From Mya arenaria (taxonomy: Eukaryota > Mollusca > Bivalvia > Myida > Myidae), in assembly GCF_026914265.1 (NCBI RefSeq), contig NC_069124.1:32387383-32451382 (forward strand): a DNA stretch of 64,000 nucleotides. Direction: 5' to 3'. This document shows, one piece after another, positions 1 through 14,000 of the stretch. A program made the translations under genes and the position numbers. The number at the start of each line of letters is the position of its first letter. Within the stretch, counting starts at the first letter, position 1. The notes beneath the pieces were generated by a model. The model saw only the letters and a program-made list of their open reading frames with translations. It made no database searches and was not told the DNA's origin.

Positions 1-1775
1 GTTTACAAGATAACCCTAGAAATCTGATTCACAATCTAATTATTTTAGCGATGAATATTCCCTTCTGTTGGTGCTAAACACTTCCCCAAAAATGCCCCAA
101 AAAGACATGTTTTACAACAGATTTTATATATTGCCATATCGTCGTCGATTACCCTTGGTCCTCGTTTTAGGTTCCGATTTATCGGTACCTTTTAGAGTTC
201 TTTGTTGAGTTTTAACGTATTTATTTTACAACGATTGTGAAATAAGTTACTACAACAATATTTTAATGATAGTGTGGTCTTGTGTTATGGGGGAAACCGG
301 ACACATCCCAACCCTTTTACCTAGGCAGGGAATAGAACTTTGGTCGCCTAGGTTTAGAACTGTAACGTATGAAAATAATAATGCCTTTGAAAAAGCATAA
401 TATTCGCACAACAAATTTTATTTTCGCCACAGAAAAAGGTTGGGCATTTTTATGCAATAGGAATGCACCACATGAACTGATCAGTTCAATAGCAATGCGT
501 ATACTTATCAACAAATAGTTCAGCTAATTCAATAAGAATTTCAATTAAAGAAATCAAAATGATTGATATCCTAATTGCATTTTAAACAGAAAACATGTTG
601 ATTTAATGATCACTTAGACAATGCGTATTCGATAAAGTAAATAGACGAGGTAATTGTCGTTACTAATGATTTAGTTTATGGTTTAACTATTTTCGGTTCA
701 ATTCAGTGTAGTTCATAGGTGAAACAAATCGCATATGAAATGTTAGTTTTGATAAAGTTTGCAGGTAATGGGATAAATGGTGTGGCACTGTATGATAAAA
801 TGTTTCCATAACAATTTCTTCGCACGTGAAAATAGGATCCTATTCGTCCCAAATGTGAAGACTGGGATCTCATTTCACAAAACAGAGTCACACATATCTC
901 AAAACAAGTAAAACTTGCGTTCCATACAGGTTTTTGGTGTGAAATGAAATCCCCTTCATCGAATTACATTATCAATGTGCAGTTATATTAAAAATGAGCA
1001 TGTTTACATATGAATCCCGTTTTTCCAAATATTGCTGGTTTATAAACTCCGGAAAGTTTTACTGTAGTTGTATGTGGATGCACCCAGTAAATGCAGAGTT
1101 ATGACCGCTGAATAATCTTTAGAACATGCAATATTGAGTCGCGCGTGTCTTAAAAAATATTTAAGCTAGTGTTATGAATCTTTACAAGAGTGTTTACCTG
1201 ACCAGCATGCGCAATAAGTTTAAGCCCTTTATTTTTTTTGAAAATATGGCGACTTTAAAGCCAGAGTAATGAAAGGTCATGTACATCAGCCCATTGTTTA
1301 AAGCCGGTTAAAGTCTTGGTTTTTTAAAGGATTCCAAAATGTTCATTGAAAGGTTTATATTTAAGTTATTAAAATACTAACGAATCAAACTGTTTTACTG
1401 AGTCAACATGCTAATATAATACCTGTAGAAAAAATATTTTTATACAGTTCGCTACTGATGTAATGGGTGTGGTTGCCTCCACTAATAGTAGAGTTCTTGC
1501 AGATAAAAGCAAATAATCTTTGGGTGTGTTTATGGTGGTGCTCAACGTCATGGTCCTTGAATTAATAAAAATAGGCATATTGAGCCTGAAATTTTGTGAT
1601 GCATTTATCTAATAAGTCATTTGAGATAGAGTCATCATCCTTCGCAATGATGTTAGTCTGCATATCAAGTTATGCACGTTGGTAAAGGTCAAGGTCACAG
1701 TCGCTTGAAATCGTGAGATATGGGTTTTCATCCCCATCTAAACTTCAAATTAGATAAAAGTGCACGTTGGCATGT
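1..1775. other. Intergenic DNA upstream of copy 1
   Basis: No gene seen. Bases 1-270 resemble 46970-47180 and in part 18480-18600. About 283-360 is a very degraded piece resembling the SINE at 53385. From about 430 the sequence aligns with 24250 onward, which places it in the duplicated unit. Confidence 0.6.
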
Positions 1776-1779
1776 TAGT

Positions 1780-3620
1780 ATACTGAAGGTATATTTCGAG
1801 GTGATATGTAGGTATATTTCGAGGGGATATGTATGTGTATTTCGAGGTGATACGTAGGTATATTTCGAAGTGATAAGCAAGTATATTTCGAGGTGATATG
1901 TAGGTTTATTTCGAGGTGATAAGTAAGTATATTCCGAGGTACACTTCGAGGTGATACGGAGGTATATTCTGATGTGATAAGTAGGTATTTTCGAGGTGAT
2001 ATGTAGATATACTTCTAGGCGATACGTAGGTATATTCCGATGTGATACGTATGTATATAGGTATTATTCGTGTTGTTATGTAGGTACATTTCGAGGTGAT
2101 ATGTAGGTATTTTTCGAGATGATATGTAGCTAAACTTCGAGGTGATATGTAGGTACAGTTCGAGGTGAAGTGTAGGTATATTTCGATGTGATACGTATGT
2201 ATTTTTCGTGTAGATATGTAGGTGTATTTTGAGGTGATATTTGGGTATACTTCGAGGTGAAATGTAGGTATATTCCGATGTGATACGTTTGTATTGTTCG
2301 TGTAGATGTGTAGGTGTATTTTGAGGTGATATTAGGGTATATTTCGAGGTGAAATGTAGGTATATTCCGATGTGATGCGTATGTATTTTTCACGTAGATA
2401 AAAATTATGTAGATATATTTCGAGGTGATATGTAGGTATATTTCGAGGTGATATGTAGGCATATTTCAAGGTGATATGTAGGTTTATTTTGAGATGATAA
2501 GTAAGTATATTTCGAGGTGATGGGTAGGTATATTTCGAGGTAATAAGTAAGTATATTTCGAGGTGATGTGTAGGTATATTTCGAGGTGATATGTAGGTTT
2601 ATTTCGAGGTGATAATTAAGTATATTTCGAGGTGATATGTAGGTATATTTCGAGGTGATATGTACGTATATTTCCAGGTGATATGTACGTATATTTCAAA
2701 GTGATATGTTGGTATACTTCGACGTGATGCGTAGGAATATTTCGAGGTGATACGTAGGCTTTTTTCGAGGTGATACGTATGTATATTTCAACGTGATATA
2801 TATGTGTAATACGAGGTGATACGTAGGTTTATTGCGAGGTGATATGTAGGTATATTTCGAGGTGAAATGTAGTTAAAATTGATATATTGGTATACTTCGA
2901 GGTGATATGTAAGTATACTTCGAGGTGATATGTAAGTATATTTCTAGGTGACACGTAGGTGTATTTCGAGGATATATGTTGGTATATTTCGAGGTAACAC
3001 ATATGTGTATTTCGAGGTGACACGTATGTTGTATTTCGAGGTGACACGTAGGTTTATTTCGAGGTGACACGTAGGTGTATTTTGAGTTGATATGAAGGTA
3101 TATTTCGAAGTGACATGTATATCCACTCCGAGGTGATATTTAGATACACTTCGAGGTGATACGTAGGTGTATTTCGAGGTGACACGTATGTAATTTCAAG
3201 GTGACACGTATGTGTATTTCGAGGTAACACGTACGTGTATTTTGAGCAGACACGTAGGTATATTTCGAGGTGACACGTAGGTATATTTCGAGGTTATACG
3301 TAAGTATACTTCGAGGTGATACGTAGGTGTATTTCGAGTTGATATGTAAGTGTATTTCGAGGTGATATGTATATAGACTTCGAGGTGGTACGTAGGTATA
3401 TTTCGGGGTGACACGTAGTTGTATTCCGAGTTTATATGTAGGTGTATTTCGAGGTGATATGTAGGTATATTTCGTGTTGATATGTAGGTGTATTTCGAGG
3501 CGATATGTATATTCACTTCGAGGTGATATATATAAACACTTGAGGTGGTATGTACATTCTTTTCGAGGTGATATGTAGGTATAGTTCGAGGTGATATGTA
3601 GATATATTTCGAGGTGCATA
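1780..3620. repeat. 23-bp minisatellite, unit A
   Basis: About 80 imperfect tandem copies of a 23-base unit with core TTTCGAGGTGATATGTAGG. The minus strand stays open in several frames because three units make 69 bases, giving repetitive H-L-E/T-S-K-Y peptides. No codon or domain evidence supports a protein. The same repeat sits at the corresponding place in unit B (26320-26850) with about 23 copies, so array length changed after the duplication. Confidence 0.92.
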
Positions 3621-5727
3621 ATATCACTTACTATGCGCCCTCTATGGACACTTTTTAGTTCAAACTTATTTAAGTCACGCATATTATTTAAAATCAAACG
3701 CGAATTTTATCATGGTAATAATACACATGAAAAGTAAAAATGAACATGAGCGGCAATAATGCACATGGAAAGGAAATGTCATCAAATGTATTTATACATA
3801 TAAAAGGTCATATACACATGGTAGGTAAAACAAATGGAATGGAACATAGTTTCCGGAACAATATTTCAAGAAGATAACCTACATACATGTTTCAGTTTTG
3901 GAAAATAATCATTTAAATGACTTGTAATTACGAATAGTTCTTTACGTTTAGTTTTTATACATGCTGTGTATGTCATAAAACTATGTACTTGTTTTTAGGC
4001 CTTGTTTGAACTTGATTAACGACCAGGTTTTTATGTTATTGAATGAAAAATACAATGAATCTATAGATCGAATCGTTTTTTTAATGAAACAGTTTCGTAT
4101 TTCATAAATTCCCAGTGTGTTCAGTGTCATCTTGATCTTGAAGTAGGCGAAAAGATTTACGTATTAAATCTCAATATCAAACAGAAAATTGCCCTTCTTG
4201 TATTCAATTCAAACGCGGTATTTGTATAAGACATTCCAAGTGTTTGTCCAATTATAACATTCGGTGCACTCAGCCAAAGTGTTATTGACTAAATACACAA
4301 TCTCTGCATTTTTTGAAAGTTCTAATACAAATGACTGTCAAAGGTGCCGATGTGAAGGTTGAAATTAATTTTTAAAAATTTCCCAGATGCAGATATTTGA
4401 AAAAGTTATCTTTGAAGACGTAATTAAAGCGATTCACGAAGCGAGCATTTTAATGATCATAATATAAAACCGTATACGTATGTGTGTATGTTTTACATGT
4501 TTATCTTGGTCATTTCCGGTTCTTTATTTCATTTGCACATCTACTTTAACTCCATTGTAATTATTTTTCATTTGAAGGTGAACCCGTGGATAAAGAGTAC
4601 ACATGTAACCGTGCTTTTTCAACTTCTGAGAAAGGTAACACATTTTCATTATTAAAAACTTATATATTCTATGTATACTAGCTTGTCAAAAATATCAACA
4701 TCGATTTTTATTTAAAGTTCTAACATTGAAATATAACTTCCTTTAAATGGTTGCATAAATCTCAAGGCATTTCATTCAATAGCAGAGCATGTAAATTTGT
4801 TAATCATAAAATATGACACCGAGGTCATGAACGAAGTCAATGTTATTAAGTGTAGATAAGGAAATGTGCTTAGTTGAGATCATATTGCGCTTCAAATATC
4901 AAATATTTCAAGTTTGTACGAATTTATACTGAATATTATAATAATGTTTTAAGTTTTAATCAAATCTGAAGCAATATTTGATTATCTTAATCATTTATTA
5001 TATGATGGCAGGATGGTGTCAATGCTAAGAAGGGTGCTACCAAAAACAGCAGCACCCTTCTTAAACTATTTGGCTCAAGCACTTCTTACCTTCTTTGAAT
5101 AAAACAATGGCTTGTCAGTTCCAAAAAATACATTTATAGATGCCATGAAAGAAAGCAAAGAAAAAGCAGCAAAATGTGTGCTTTATATATATAAAAAAAA
5201 ATTATCATTGTGATGACCAAATGTTGAAATTTCTTTGGTTGCGAAGTTACTGTCATGTGTTGAAAATTCTGGAGCTTTCGTACACATGCGATATTGAGAT
5301 AGCGTTTAAGGATACAAGGTGGTTGATGTGCGCACAATATTGTATTTAAGAACATATTTAAAATGCCGTAATAAAAACTTGTCAGTTAAAACGTATTTGA
5401 GAACGTCGTAAACAATGCACAATAACTAATCAATTATTTTAATTAAGATTTGATCTTTTTAAAGAGGAAGTAAACCGATATATTGAAGCTAACCAATCGA
5501 AGGTAACGAAGCCAAGTTCAGAATGCCGAACAAATTGGTCATTCAAATATTTAATGCTGACACTTCCTTGAAAAAAATCTAAAAATATTGAATTTGGAAA
5601 GCACAATGTTTTAGTATATAATAAGCGGGTATCCAAAAGATATTTCATTCACTTGCAGGACTTGGTACGGTATATTTCATGAATGATCAGTAAGTGTTCT
5701 CTTTTTAAAAGACTATATATTTGTTTT
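3620..5727. other. Intergenic DNA, part of the duplicated unit
   Basis: No gene seen. 3890-5060 aligns with 31090-32440 of unit B; for example the block around 3885-3935 matches 31110-31165. Short ACACATGAAA-type repeats at 3720-3800 correspond to the larger array at 30000-31060. The 5080-5690 part aligns with 32620-32945 and 34217-34370 in unit B, either side of the hAT insertion. Confidence 0.55.
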
Positions 5728-5813
5728 GATTAATTGATTGATTGAATTCAATTTGATTAATTGATTGATTGATCGATTGATTGATTATTTGTTTGTTTGT
5801 TTGACTGATCAAT

Positions 5814-5900
<87 letters not shown>

Positions 5901-5945
5901 TTATTGATTGATTGACTGATTCATTCATTGATTTATTGATTGATA
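5728..5945. repeat. ATTG/TTTG/TTTA microsatellite upstream of copy 1
   Basis: ATTG and TTTG tracts at about 5728-5800 lead into about 22 TTTA units at 5812-5902, then more ATTG. A related tetranucleotide tract lies at the same place upstream of copies 2 (34418-34500) and 3 (56779-56860). Confidence 0.95.
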
Positions 5946-6753
5946 TAATGAGTCAATTTATTCAATTTATCCATTAAGTTACTTTATCATTTACTATTTC
6001 TTAATTTCAATATTTCTTTGTTCGTAGAGTGGTGCCTTTAATTATGTATGTAATTACGTCAAGGCGAATAGTAGGACTTTAGTGGAGTAATTTTTTTTAC
6101 TTAATAAAAAGCTATTGCATAAGTTTAAGATATGCAAACAGTTCTACGTGGTTAAATCAGATTCGATTTTTTCTGATTAATCAAAGCGATTCAAAGCTAA
6201 TTAACGTTTATTAAACTGTTAAAATAGCATTTTTAACGTTACATATTAACACTCTTTCTTTTATTTTACTAAAACAAAATCATTTTGTCAATAATTGCCC
6301 AATTCATTTTCGATTAAATGTCTGACAATAAAATAATTAGTAAATGAAAATGACAAAACTCATAAATAATGTAAATAAGCTGTTATTTATGGACTTATTA
6401 TAAACAGTGTATTTTAGAGGACTTGAACGAACGGAATGGAAGTGAAAATCACATGTTTAGTGAGAAATAAATAATAAATGGCATTTTATAAACTATATAC
6501 TTGTTTTAAAGTGAAAAAAAGGATAAATGGTCATGTTCACAATCTGGACTTTCATTTCTGATATACGAACAGGTTATGTATTTAAGGCGATATATGTTAT
6601 ACAAGCCTTAATAAAATGTCTATTCTGTTCTCTTCTGATTGATGTTATAATGTCTTAAACATAAAGCCCCCCACTAATGATTATATGTTTGATTGAAGTA
6701 AAAATATGGACATGGACTAGATGAAATAATTCAAAAAAAAACAATTAAACAAG
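5946..6753. other. 5' flank of chitin synthase copy 1
   Basis: No gene seen. The stretch 6310-6470 is closely shared with 34860-35010 upstream of copy 2, and 6600-6700 resembles 57780-57860 upstream of copy 3. This shared proximal flank is where promoter elements would be expected, but no TATA box or initiator can be assigned. Confidence 0.5.
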
Positions 6754-9700
6754 ATGCTTTTGACTAAATTTAGAATCCGAGAGATGCAAACTCAGCAACG
6801 AATGGGGGAGGCTCCTTCCGGTCAATCGCGTCAGACCGGTCAGCGGCAGCCCCCTTCTGGTCGGTCGACGCCGCGGAGCACGCTGAGAAAGAGTGGCGAT
6901 GAGGGAAGTCCGCTCCCCGAAAGCGCTTGTGTTAACATAGGCCCTAAAGTAGAAAAAGATGACTTGCAGGGGATATCAGAAATACGGTAATACATTTGCT
7001 TTCATTCTGTTATTGCATTTTGTTCCTCATATTGGAATACCATATATAAACGTGTCATGGCAACCAAAAGGGAGAATACAATAACCTAAGCTTAGTGATA
7101 AAAGGTGTTTGTTTTTGAGCTCTCATTATCTTAAAGTGACACTCTTATTTAAAATCAATACATACACATGTATAACACACATCAATATTGACTGATAAAC
7201 CTTTTACTATTTACTAAATAAGGCATTTTAGGAAAAAAATAATTACTGGTAACAAGATTGTTACCGTGTATTTAATAGCAGTAAGCGGAAAAAATATTAA
7301 ATGATTGGTGAATGCTAAAAGATTTACTGTGATCTACTATAGAGTCTATAGTCTCATAAGGTAGAAATACCGTGTTTTATGATAATTTCTTGAAATTAAA
7401 CTCGGTATCCTTCATAAGAACCATTGTTTTCGACATTTATTCATCCGTTTTTTAGTATTAAAACAATACCATTAATTGTGGTAAATCTTATCTGTGAGTG
7501 ACAGTACATCTTTAATTTTTAGGAATCTTCCAAAAGAAACTAAGAAAAAGGAAAACAAGTCCTCCGTCTTCGATGTCATATTTTTTAAAAATGTGCAGAG
7601 TTGTGCTCTTTATTGTTTTGACGCTATTGCTGCTTTCGTGCGGCATACTGCACAAGCTTTACTTCTTGACCCTTCTGAATAATCTCTCTGAGAAACTGCA
7701 TGCTCCAGTCCATAGCGATTTGGTATGATTTTAAATTCAAGCAGTTAAGGCTTATATAACATTAAAAAATTAACATAATCATATTAACAAAATTAAGATA
7801 AGCTACTTGAAATATGTGTTTGGTAAAGGAAATTGTTCGAAACTAGTAATTAAGGACTCATGTATGTTATTTCAAAACATATATTCATAAATTGTCCATA
7901 TATGGTTATACATGATTTCATCGTAAATGTACGTCCTGAAATCCCTATTTTACACTGCAGGACTGTGTAAAAAGAATTAATGTATGTTAGTCCACTTTAA
8001 TTCACGAGCCAACTTAGGTTAAATAATTCTTTTATTTTCTAAGTAATATTATAAACCAACGACTACCTGCATTTAGTTCAGATTCATTTGCAAAAGATGC
8101 TAAAAATAAGTAATCAAATCCTTGTTATAAGTTCAATTTCTTTTTTAGTCGAAAGTTGAAAACAAGAAAAGTCAAGCAATTTCAATTCTCGTGTGCATTG
8201 CATTTGTTGAATTCTGCACATCTCTTGTTACTCTTTGGAGAGTTGTTTTCCAAGATCAGAAGACTAATTGGACACGACAACACTTAGTGGTATGTCTTTC
8301 CTAAATCGATTGTTTTTGTTGTATATGAATTAAATGTTTTAATGAAAAGATAATTATGACGCTCGTATTAATAATATGTTCGAGTTTAATATACATACTA
8401 GTTCATATAATGTATGTAAATTGACTTAACTTATCAACATATGCAGTTTAAGTCAATGGAGATAAAGCCCTGGTACATTTGTATGACCATTTCAGACAGC
8501 TATCCAGCAGGCCGTGAGCACTATTGGAGAGGTATATTTGATCATCTATGCCCTTCCATTACTGGGCAGTTTGAGGGCATGTTTAGTTGTAACAGTTCTA
8601 CCACTTATGTCAAGCATATGCAAGTTCGTGAGCACAATTGGTCGGCTCAGGGTCAAGCGATGTATTAGAAAAGGTTCTTTACTCAAACTTTGTGTAGCGG
8701 GTTTCCCGGTTTTGGCACTGGCAGGGAGTGTTTTCTTATTCATGAATGGGCTAATACCATTTGACAGAGACTTGCACCTAAAATGGGCGTTACCAACTCT
8801 TTAAATGTGTAAGTCAGTATGCTATTTGGATAATTTTCTTTGCTGAAGAAGAACTGCAAATGTTCCAAAACAAACAACAGGTGAACCAGATTCCCATTCG
8901 GAGACAAGTGAATCTAAAATAGAAGAAAAACAGTACAAGACAGAACATAAACAAGAATTTATTCAATTAACTGTTCGTTGGTTAATATGTTTATTGTTTA
9001 TCATTTCGATAGTGTTGAATTTAAATATAAAACTAATAGGAATAGTCGACAAACAGAAAAATTCTGAATCATCTCTGACAAACGAGAACATCGAATCTTT
9101 AGCGTACAATTCAACAACAAATTCCACACTCGTACCACAACAGGAGAATGGAAATGTGACATTAGATTCTACGAATGCTTTTTACCCAACAATTTTCAAA
9201 CAATTGATGGAGTTGCTGTTGTTAGTCTTTCGTGCAATAACTTTCCTGAGAGTTTCGAGCACATGGCCGGAATAAGCCTGACATGTTTTATATCTGAAAC
9301 AATGAAATTGAGTTTTTCATCGCTTGTTGGGCTTTGGCTTGGATTGCTGTTATCACCTTAACGTGGTACATTTGGGTTCCTCGGGTCGAGAGAATGGCAA
9401 AACTGGAGAGGTAAGTTTTTGTTATATTACTATTCTACAGACGCATGTAAGAAGATTGTGAGTATCAATATGATATATTTACATCTAAAGTTGTCCTTTT
9501 CTCAGTCGAATTATGTTCACGGTAATAAAACATATTTCTTAAATGTTTATTAAAGATTACACGCAAATCAACACATATAAACTTTTTAAAGTTTGAATAT
9601 GTTAATGACAACGTCGAATTTTACGTTTCATTTCAGGTTGTTTTCCGGCAGTTTTTACCATTTCTTCTTCCCTGATTTGAATATGTTCCTTCAAAGGAGA

Positions 9701-10584
9701 AATGACCATCAAATTGGAGCAACACACAAACAATGTACAATCGAGTGACGTTCCAAAAGTTATTATCTGCGTAACAATGTGGCACGAAACATGCCAAGAA
9801 ATGTGTCAGCTTCTAAAGTCTATTTGCAGGTTTGATAACTTTAACCTGCCCTTTTCATTTGATTTTGCCGTGCTTATTGTCGCGGGAAATTGAAATGTTT
9901 CTTTAATCAGATATCGTTTCAAAAGTAACGAAGCATGCTGCATAATATTTATTTTGAGAAAGTCAAGATATCTCGTTTCGCTTTTTCCAGTATTTTATTC
10001 ATGTTTTGAGAACAACGTTTAAAGTTATAGAATTCGATCAAAATTTTGGAGTAATGTTATTTTGAAATATAATTTTTGACCATTTATACACCTTTTATCA
10101 ACTAATGGCTTACCGTTACGAGTCCAGAGGTCTTTATTTATAAACTGCCTGATTATTCAATACCAGATTTGATGCATGCACTGTTATTGAGTAGCATAAA
10201 AATTCAATCTATTTTTCTATTGACGCATTTTTCAGATTAGATCTGCATTTATCAATTCGAGAGGAAGCTGACACTGTAGGAGAGGACGGAATCGGGACAG
10301 AAGACGGAAAACAAAACGCTGAAAAGAAAACACAAGACCCTGATAAAATTCAAATTGAGGGTAAGTATATTCCATAAAGTCTTCAATGAATCCGTTTATT
10401 TTGTTATTGTTTCATGTAAATGATATTCAATGAAAACTTTTTGTTATTTCAGTTCAAATAGTATTTGAAGATGCATTTTGCTCAACAAAAAACGGTCGTG
10501 AGGTTAATGAATATCTGCTCCAGTTTATGTCATGTTTGCAAAAGGCTGTTGGGTATGTAGTTTGCATTACTTGCGTGTTTTAAA

Positions 10585-11080
10585 TTAAAGGGACTGTACA
10601 CCAGATTGGCACCAACAAAAGTTTTCCGTAACGAATCTCAGGACAATTATTTAATAAAATGTTATACTCTTTGATATCATAATTATAAAAAAAATACCAA
10701 AATGTAAAATAAAAACCGAGTCGGCGACCGGTTCGAACCGGTGTCGCCAAATTGCAGTCCAGCGTTGTATCCACTGTGCAACGAAGGCCTACCCTAACCC
10801 GTTGGAATATGTAAGGTATATACCTAACTTGGTTATATCACGTTATAACATCGACTAGCCAATTACGCATCAGGAATGAATTATACTAGTTAGACATACC
10901 TTTTAATCATTTTTAATAGACACATACGAAAAAACTGCAATTTTTTTAATTAATTGTAAACTATGTGGTACTTCAGTTAGTAAGTTTCAATGCATTGTAC
11001 ACATCCTTACCAAGTTTATGTCAGTTTTCGACAATTTTCTCTTTTCTCGTTTTTTATCATACGGAGTACAGCCCCTTTAA
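10585..11080. mobile_element. TTAA-flanked MITE in intron 7 of copy 1
   Basis: Terminal inverted repeats TTAAAGGGACTGTACACC at the left and, reading inward from the right, TTAAAGGGGCTGTACTCC (16 of 18 identical). The element is about 496 bp and both ends carry TTAA, as in piggyBac-type targets. It contains no transposase. It is absent from intron 7 of copy 3, which is only 209 bases. Confidence 0.75.
10715..10795 (-). repeat. tRNA-like (SINE head) sequence inside the intron 7 MITE
   Basis: On the minus strand there is an A-box-like TTGCACAGTGG followed by a B-box-like GGTTCGAACC at tRNA-like spacing. The T-arm would have a six-base loop and no good acceptor stem forms, so this is not a tRNA gene but a tRNA-derived promoter remnant. 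Confidence 0.55.
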
Positions 11081-14000
11081 GAAGTGGGTTTTTTGTTGAC
11101 ATATTTTCAGTAAATATGCTTGTTAGTTTTCAAACATATAAGATGCTGAAAGTAATGCCGGTTATATTTGTTTGCATCTTCCATTAACGAAATTTAGCGT
11201 TGCGGCTTCCGATTACCTTTAGCAAGCGTATCACAACGTAGAAAATTATTTCGTATAAATCATATTTCTACGAGAAGATCCGTGTTAAAAGTCAAGGAGC
11301 TCGTGAAGTGGAATAAAACATTCCAAAGGAAAGTGGTTCAGACCCCTTATGGTGGACAATTCGTTCTACAACTCCCAGGCGGTACACAAATGACGGTGCA
11401 TTTGAAGGATAAGAAAAAGATAAGGGCCCGAAAACGATGGTCGCAGGTAACAACCGTCATTTCCGACATGAGTTGTAAACAATTTATTTACATCGATCAT
11501 AAGTGCATGTGTCCGTGTGCTTGTGCGTGTATTTTTGAACATACAAGAGTGGGTGCGGTAGCGTTGTGTTGTTTACGTCTGGTTTGGACGTTTATTTTGC
11601 ATTTGTTATTGAATCGTTGTGTCACGTTACGAGAGAATGAGCAGTTTATGGCTACCTGGCTTTACTATCAATTGGAATTGTCTTGTCCCTGTAGTTTCCA
11701 ATGTAGTAATAGCTTAATTGTAATAGTAATTGTGTCAGGCTGTTTCAACAAGTATAATAACCTTCATATCTATCATCTATCATACGCATTCAAACATTTT
11801 AGTTGGAAAACATATAAGAACAATTTACCAGTCTTTTTTCTGAGTTGTTTTCTCTTGTATTTAATTTCCATTTAACGTTTTCTTGTTTCATTACAGGTGA
11901 TGTTTATGTACTATTGTTTGTTGTACAAAATGGGAAAGACCTATCCAGATACAATTAAAGACGAGGCAAGCCTTTTTTTGTTTATCCTTTAAACCGTTTG
12001 GGGTTTTATTTATAAAAAAAAGATCAAAGAAAACTTAGTCAATCATGACATTCACCTATTAAATAGGGTGCAATATTGTGTGACCTTTAAAATCAACGGT
12101 ATTTTTTTTTAATTCAATTTGCGACGTAATTTATGATAACTCTTATTCGTTAAACAGCTGAAAAAGACATTCATTCTAACCCTTGACGATGATGTAGACT
12201 TTGAACCGAAGTCAGTTCTACGAATGATGGATCGAATGAAGATGAACAACCGTGTCGAAGCAGTTTGTGGCAGGATTCACCCAATAGGATCAGGTACTTA
12301 ACAACTATTGACATATTACAACTTCATTGATTAGTACATAACATTTAGTTTAAAAATGCAATTCAAAACGCTGCCTTAATTTTATTGTATGTGTATAGCT
12401 TATTTTACAGAAGTTTTCTGTGTAACATTTTATGTCTTTATTCACATTCAATAATTATTCACTTCAGGTCCAATGGTGTGGTACCAACAATTCGAATATG
12501 CAGTCGGCCACTGGCTTCAAAAGGCATGCGAACATATCTTCGGTTCTGTGCTATGTTGCCCTGGATGCTTTTCTATCTTTCGAGCTTCTGCCCTTGTTGA
12601 CGATAACGTACACTAAAGAGCCAGAGGAGGGAAAACACCTTGTGCAGTTTGAACAAGGCGAGGATAGGTGGCTTTGTACTCTTCTCATTAAACGAGGATA
12701 CAAGATAGACTACTCTGCAGCCGCAGATGCAAAAACTTTTGCGCCAGAAAACTTGTGGGATTTTTTGTACAACGACGGCGCTGGTCACCATCAACAATGG
12801 CAAATATGATTGACTTGGTCCTTTGTTGGAAACAAATAGTCCAAAACAACAGAGAAATCAACCATTTCTTTATGCTTTATCAATTAGTACTGGATGTAAC
12901 AAGTGTATTAGCTCCTGGAACTGTCCTTGTTATGATAGCAGGGTCATTTAGTTCAGTATTAAGTTTGAAGCCATGGAATGCATTTTTCGTAGCCGTGACT
13001 CCGGTAGTTTTGTTCGCAGTGTTATACCTGACAGTAACTCAGAAAAAGCAACTCCTTGTTGCCGCAATACTAAGCACAGCATATACGTTTGTAATGGTTA
13101 TTGTGATGATTTTAAACATTGTGAGCGAGACAGTTCTTTCTCCAAGCGTGATTTTCCTTATATTTGTTGGAGCAGTATTTTTAATATCGGCCTTGCTTCA
13201 CCCTCAAGAATTCACATGTCTCCTTCCTGGCTTACTATATTACGTTTCTGTGCCTTCTACATTTATTTTTATGACTGTTTTTTATATGTGCAATTTACAT
13301 GACATTAGTTGGGGAACTCGAGAATTCAAATCTCCATTATCCCAATCGGAAGGAGAGAGTACAAATAAGAAATCGTTTATGCGTTTGCTTCTCACTCTTG
13401 TTCAACATTACCTGCAAACAAAACTCGCTGAAATCAACTCCAATGGTTCAATTTTAGAACGCATTGAAAGACAACAAAGCGAACAACACGTGGAAATGAC
13501 AAATCATGAAGACGATAGCTACTGGATAGGAGCACAATTAACAGACTCAAAACATAAGTTTAAAAAATATTTACTCAGCAAAGATGAGAACACATTTTGG
13601 ACATATACAATTCAAAAATATTTGAAGCCACTTGAAAACAATAAGAAACTCCAAGAAAAATTTAATCGTGAATTAATTTCGTTGAGGAACAACTGTGTGT
13701 ACGGTTTCTTTATGTTGAACTTTATGCTAGCATTAGCACTGTTGCAACTACAAGTAAGCAAAGAAAGTTTAAATGGGTTTTATATCGCGGGGAAATATGA
13801 ACCATTATCAGTAACTTTCCTGTCTATTTTTGCAATTTTACTTTTGACCCAATTCATTTTTATGCTTTCCCATCGATGGAGAACTTTCTGCCATTTTATT
13901 TCGAGCACCAAGGTCTTTGAGTGCTTCTGTTCAAGACGAAAAAAGACTAAAGCGCAAGAATTTCAAGAACACTTGAAGGAGATTGAGCATGATTTGGAGG

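Noticed and set aside
2130..3697. Long open frames on the minus strand rich in H-L-E and S-K-Y repeats
   Set aside because: They arise from the 23-bp minisatellite (three units make 69 bases), and equivalent frames in unit B are broken. No domain or splice context.
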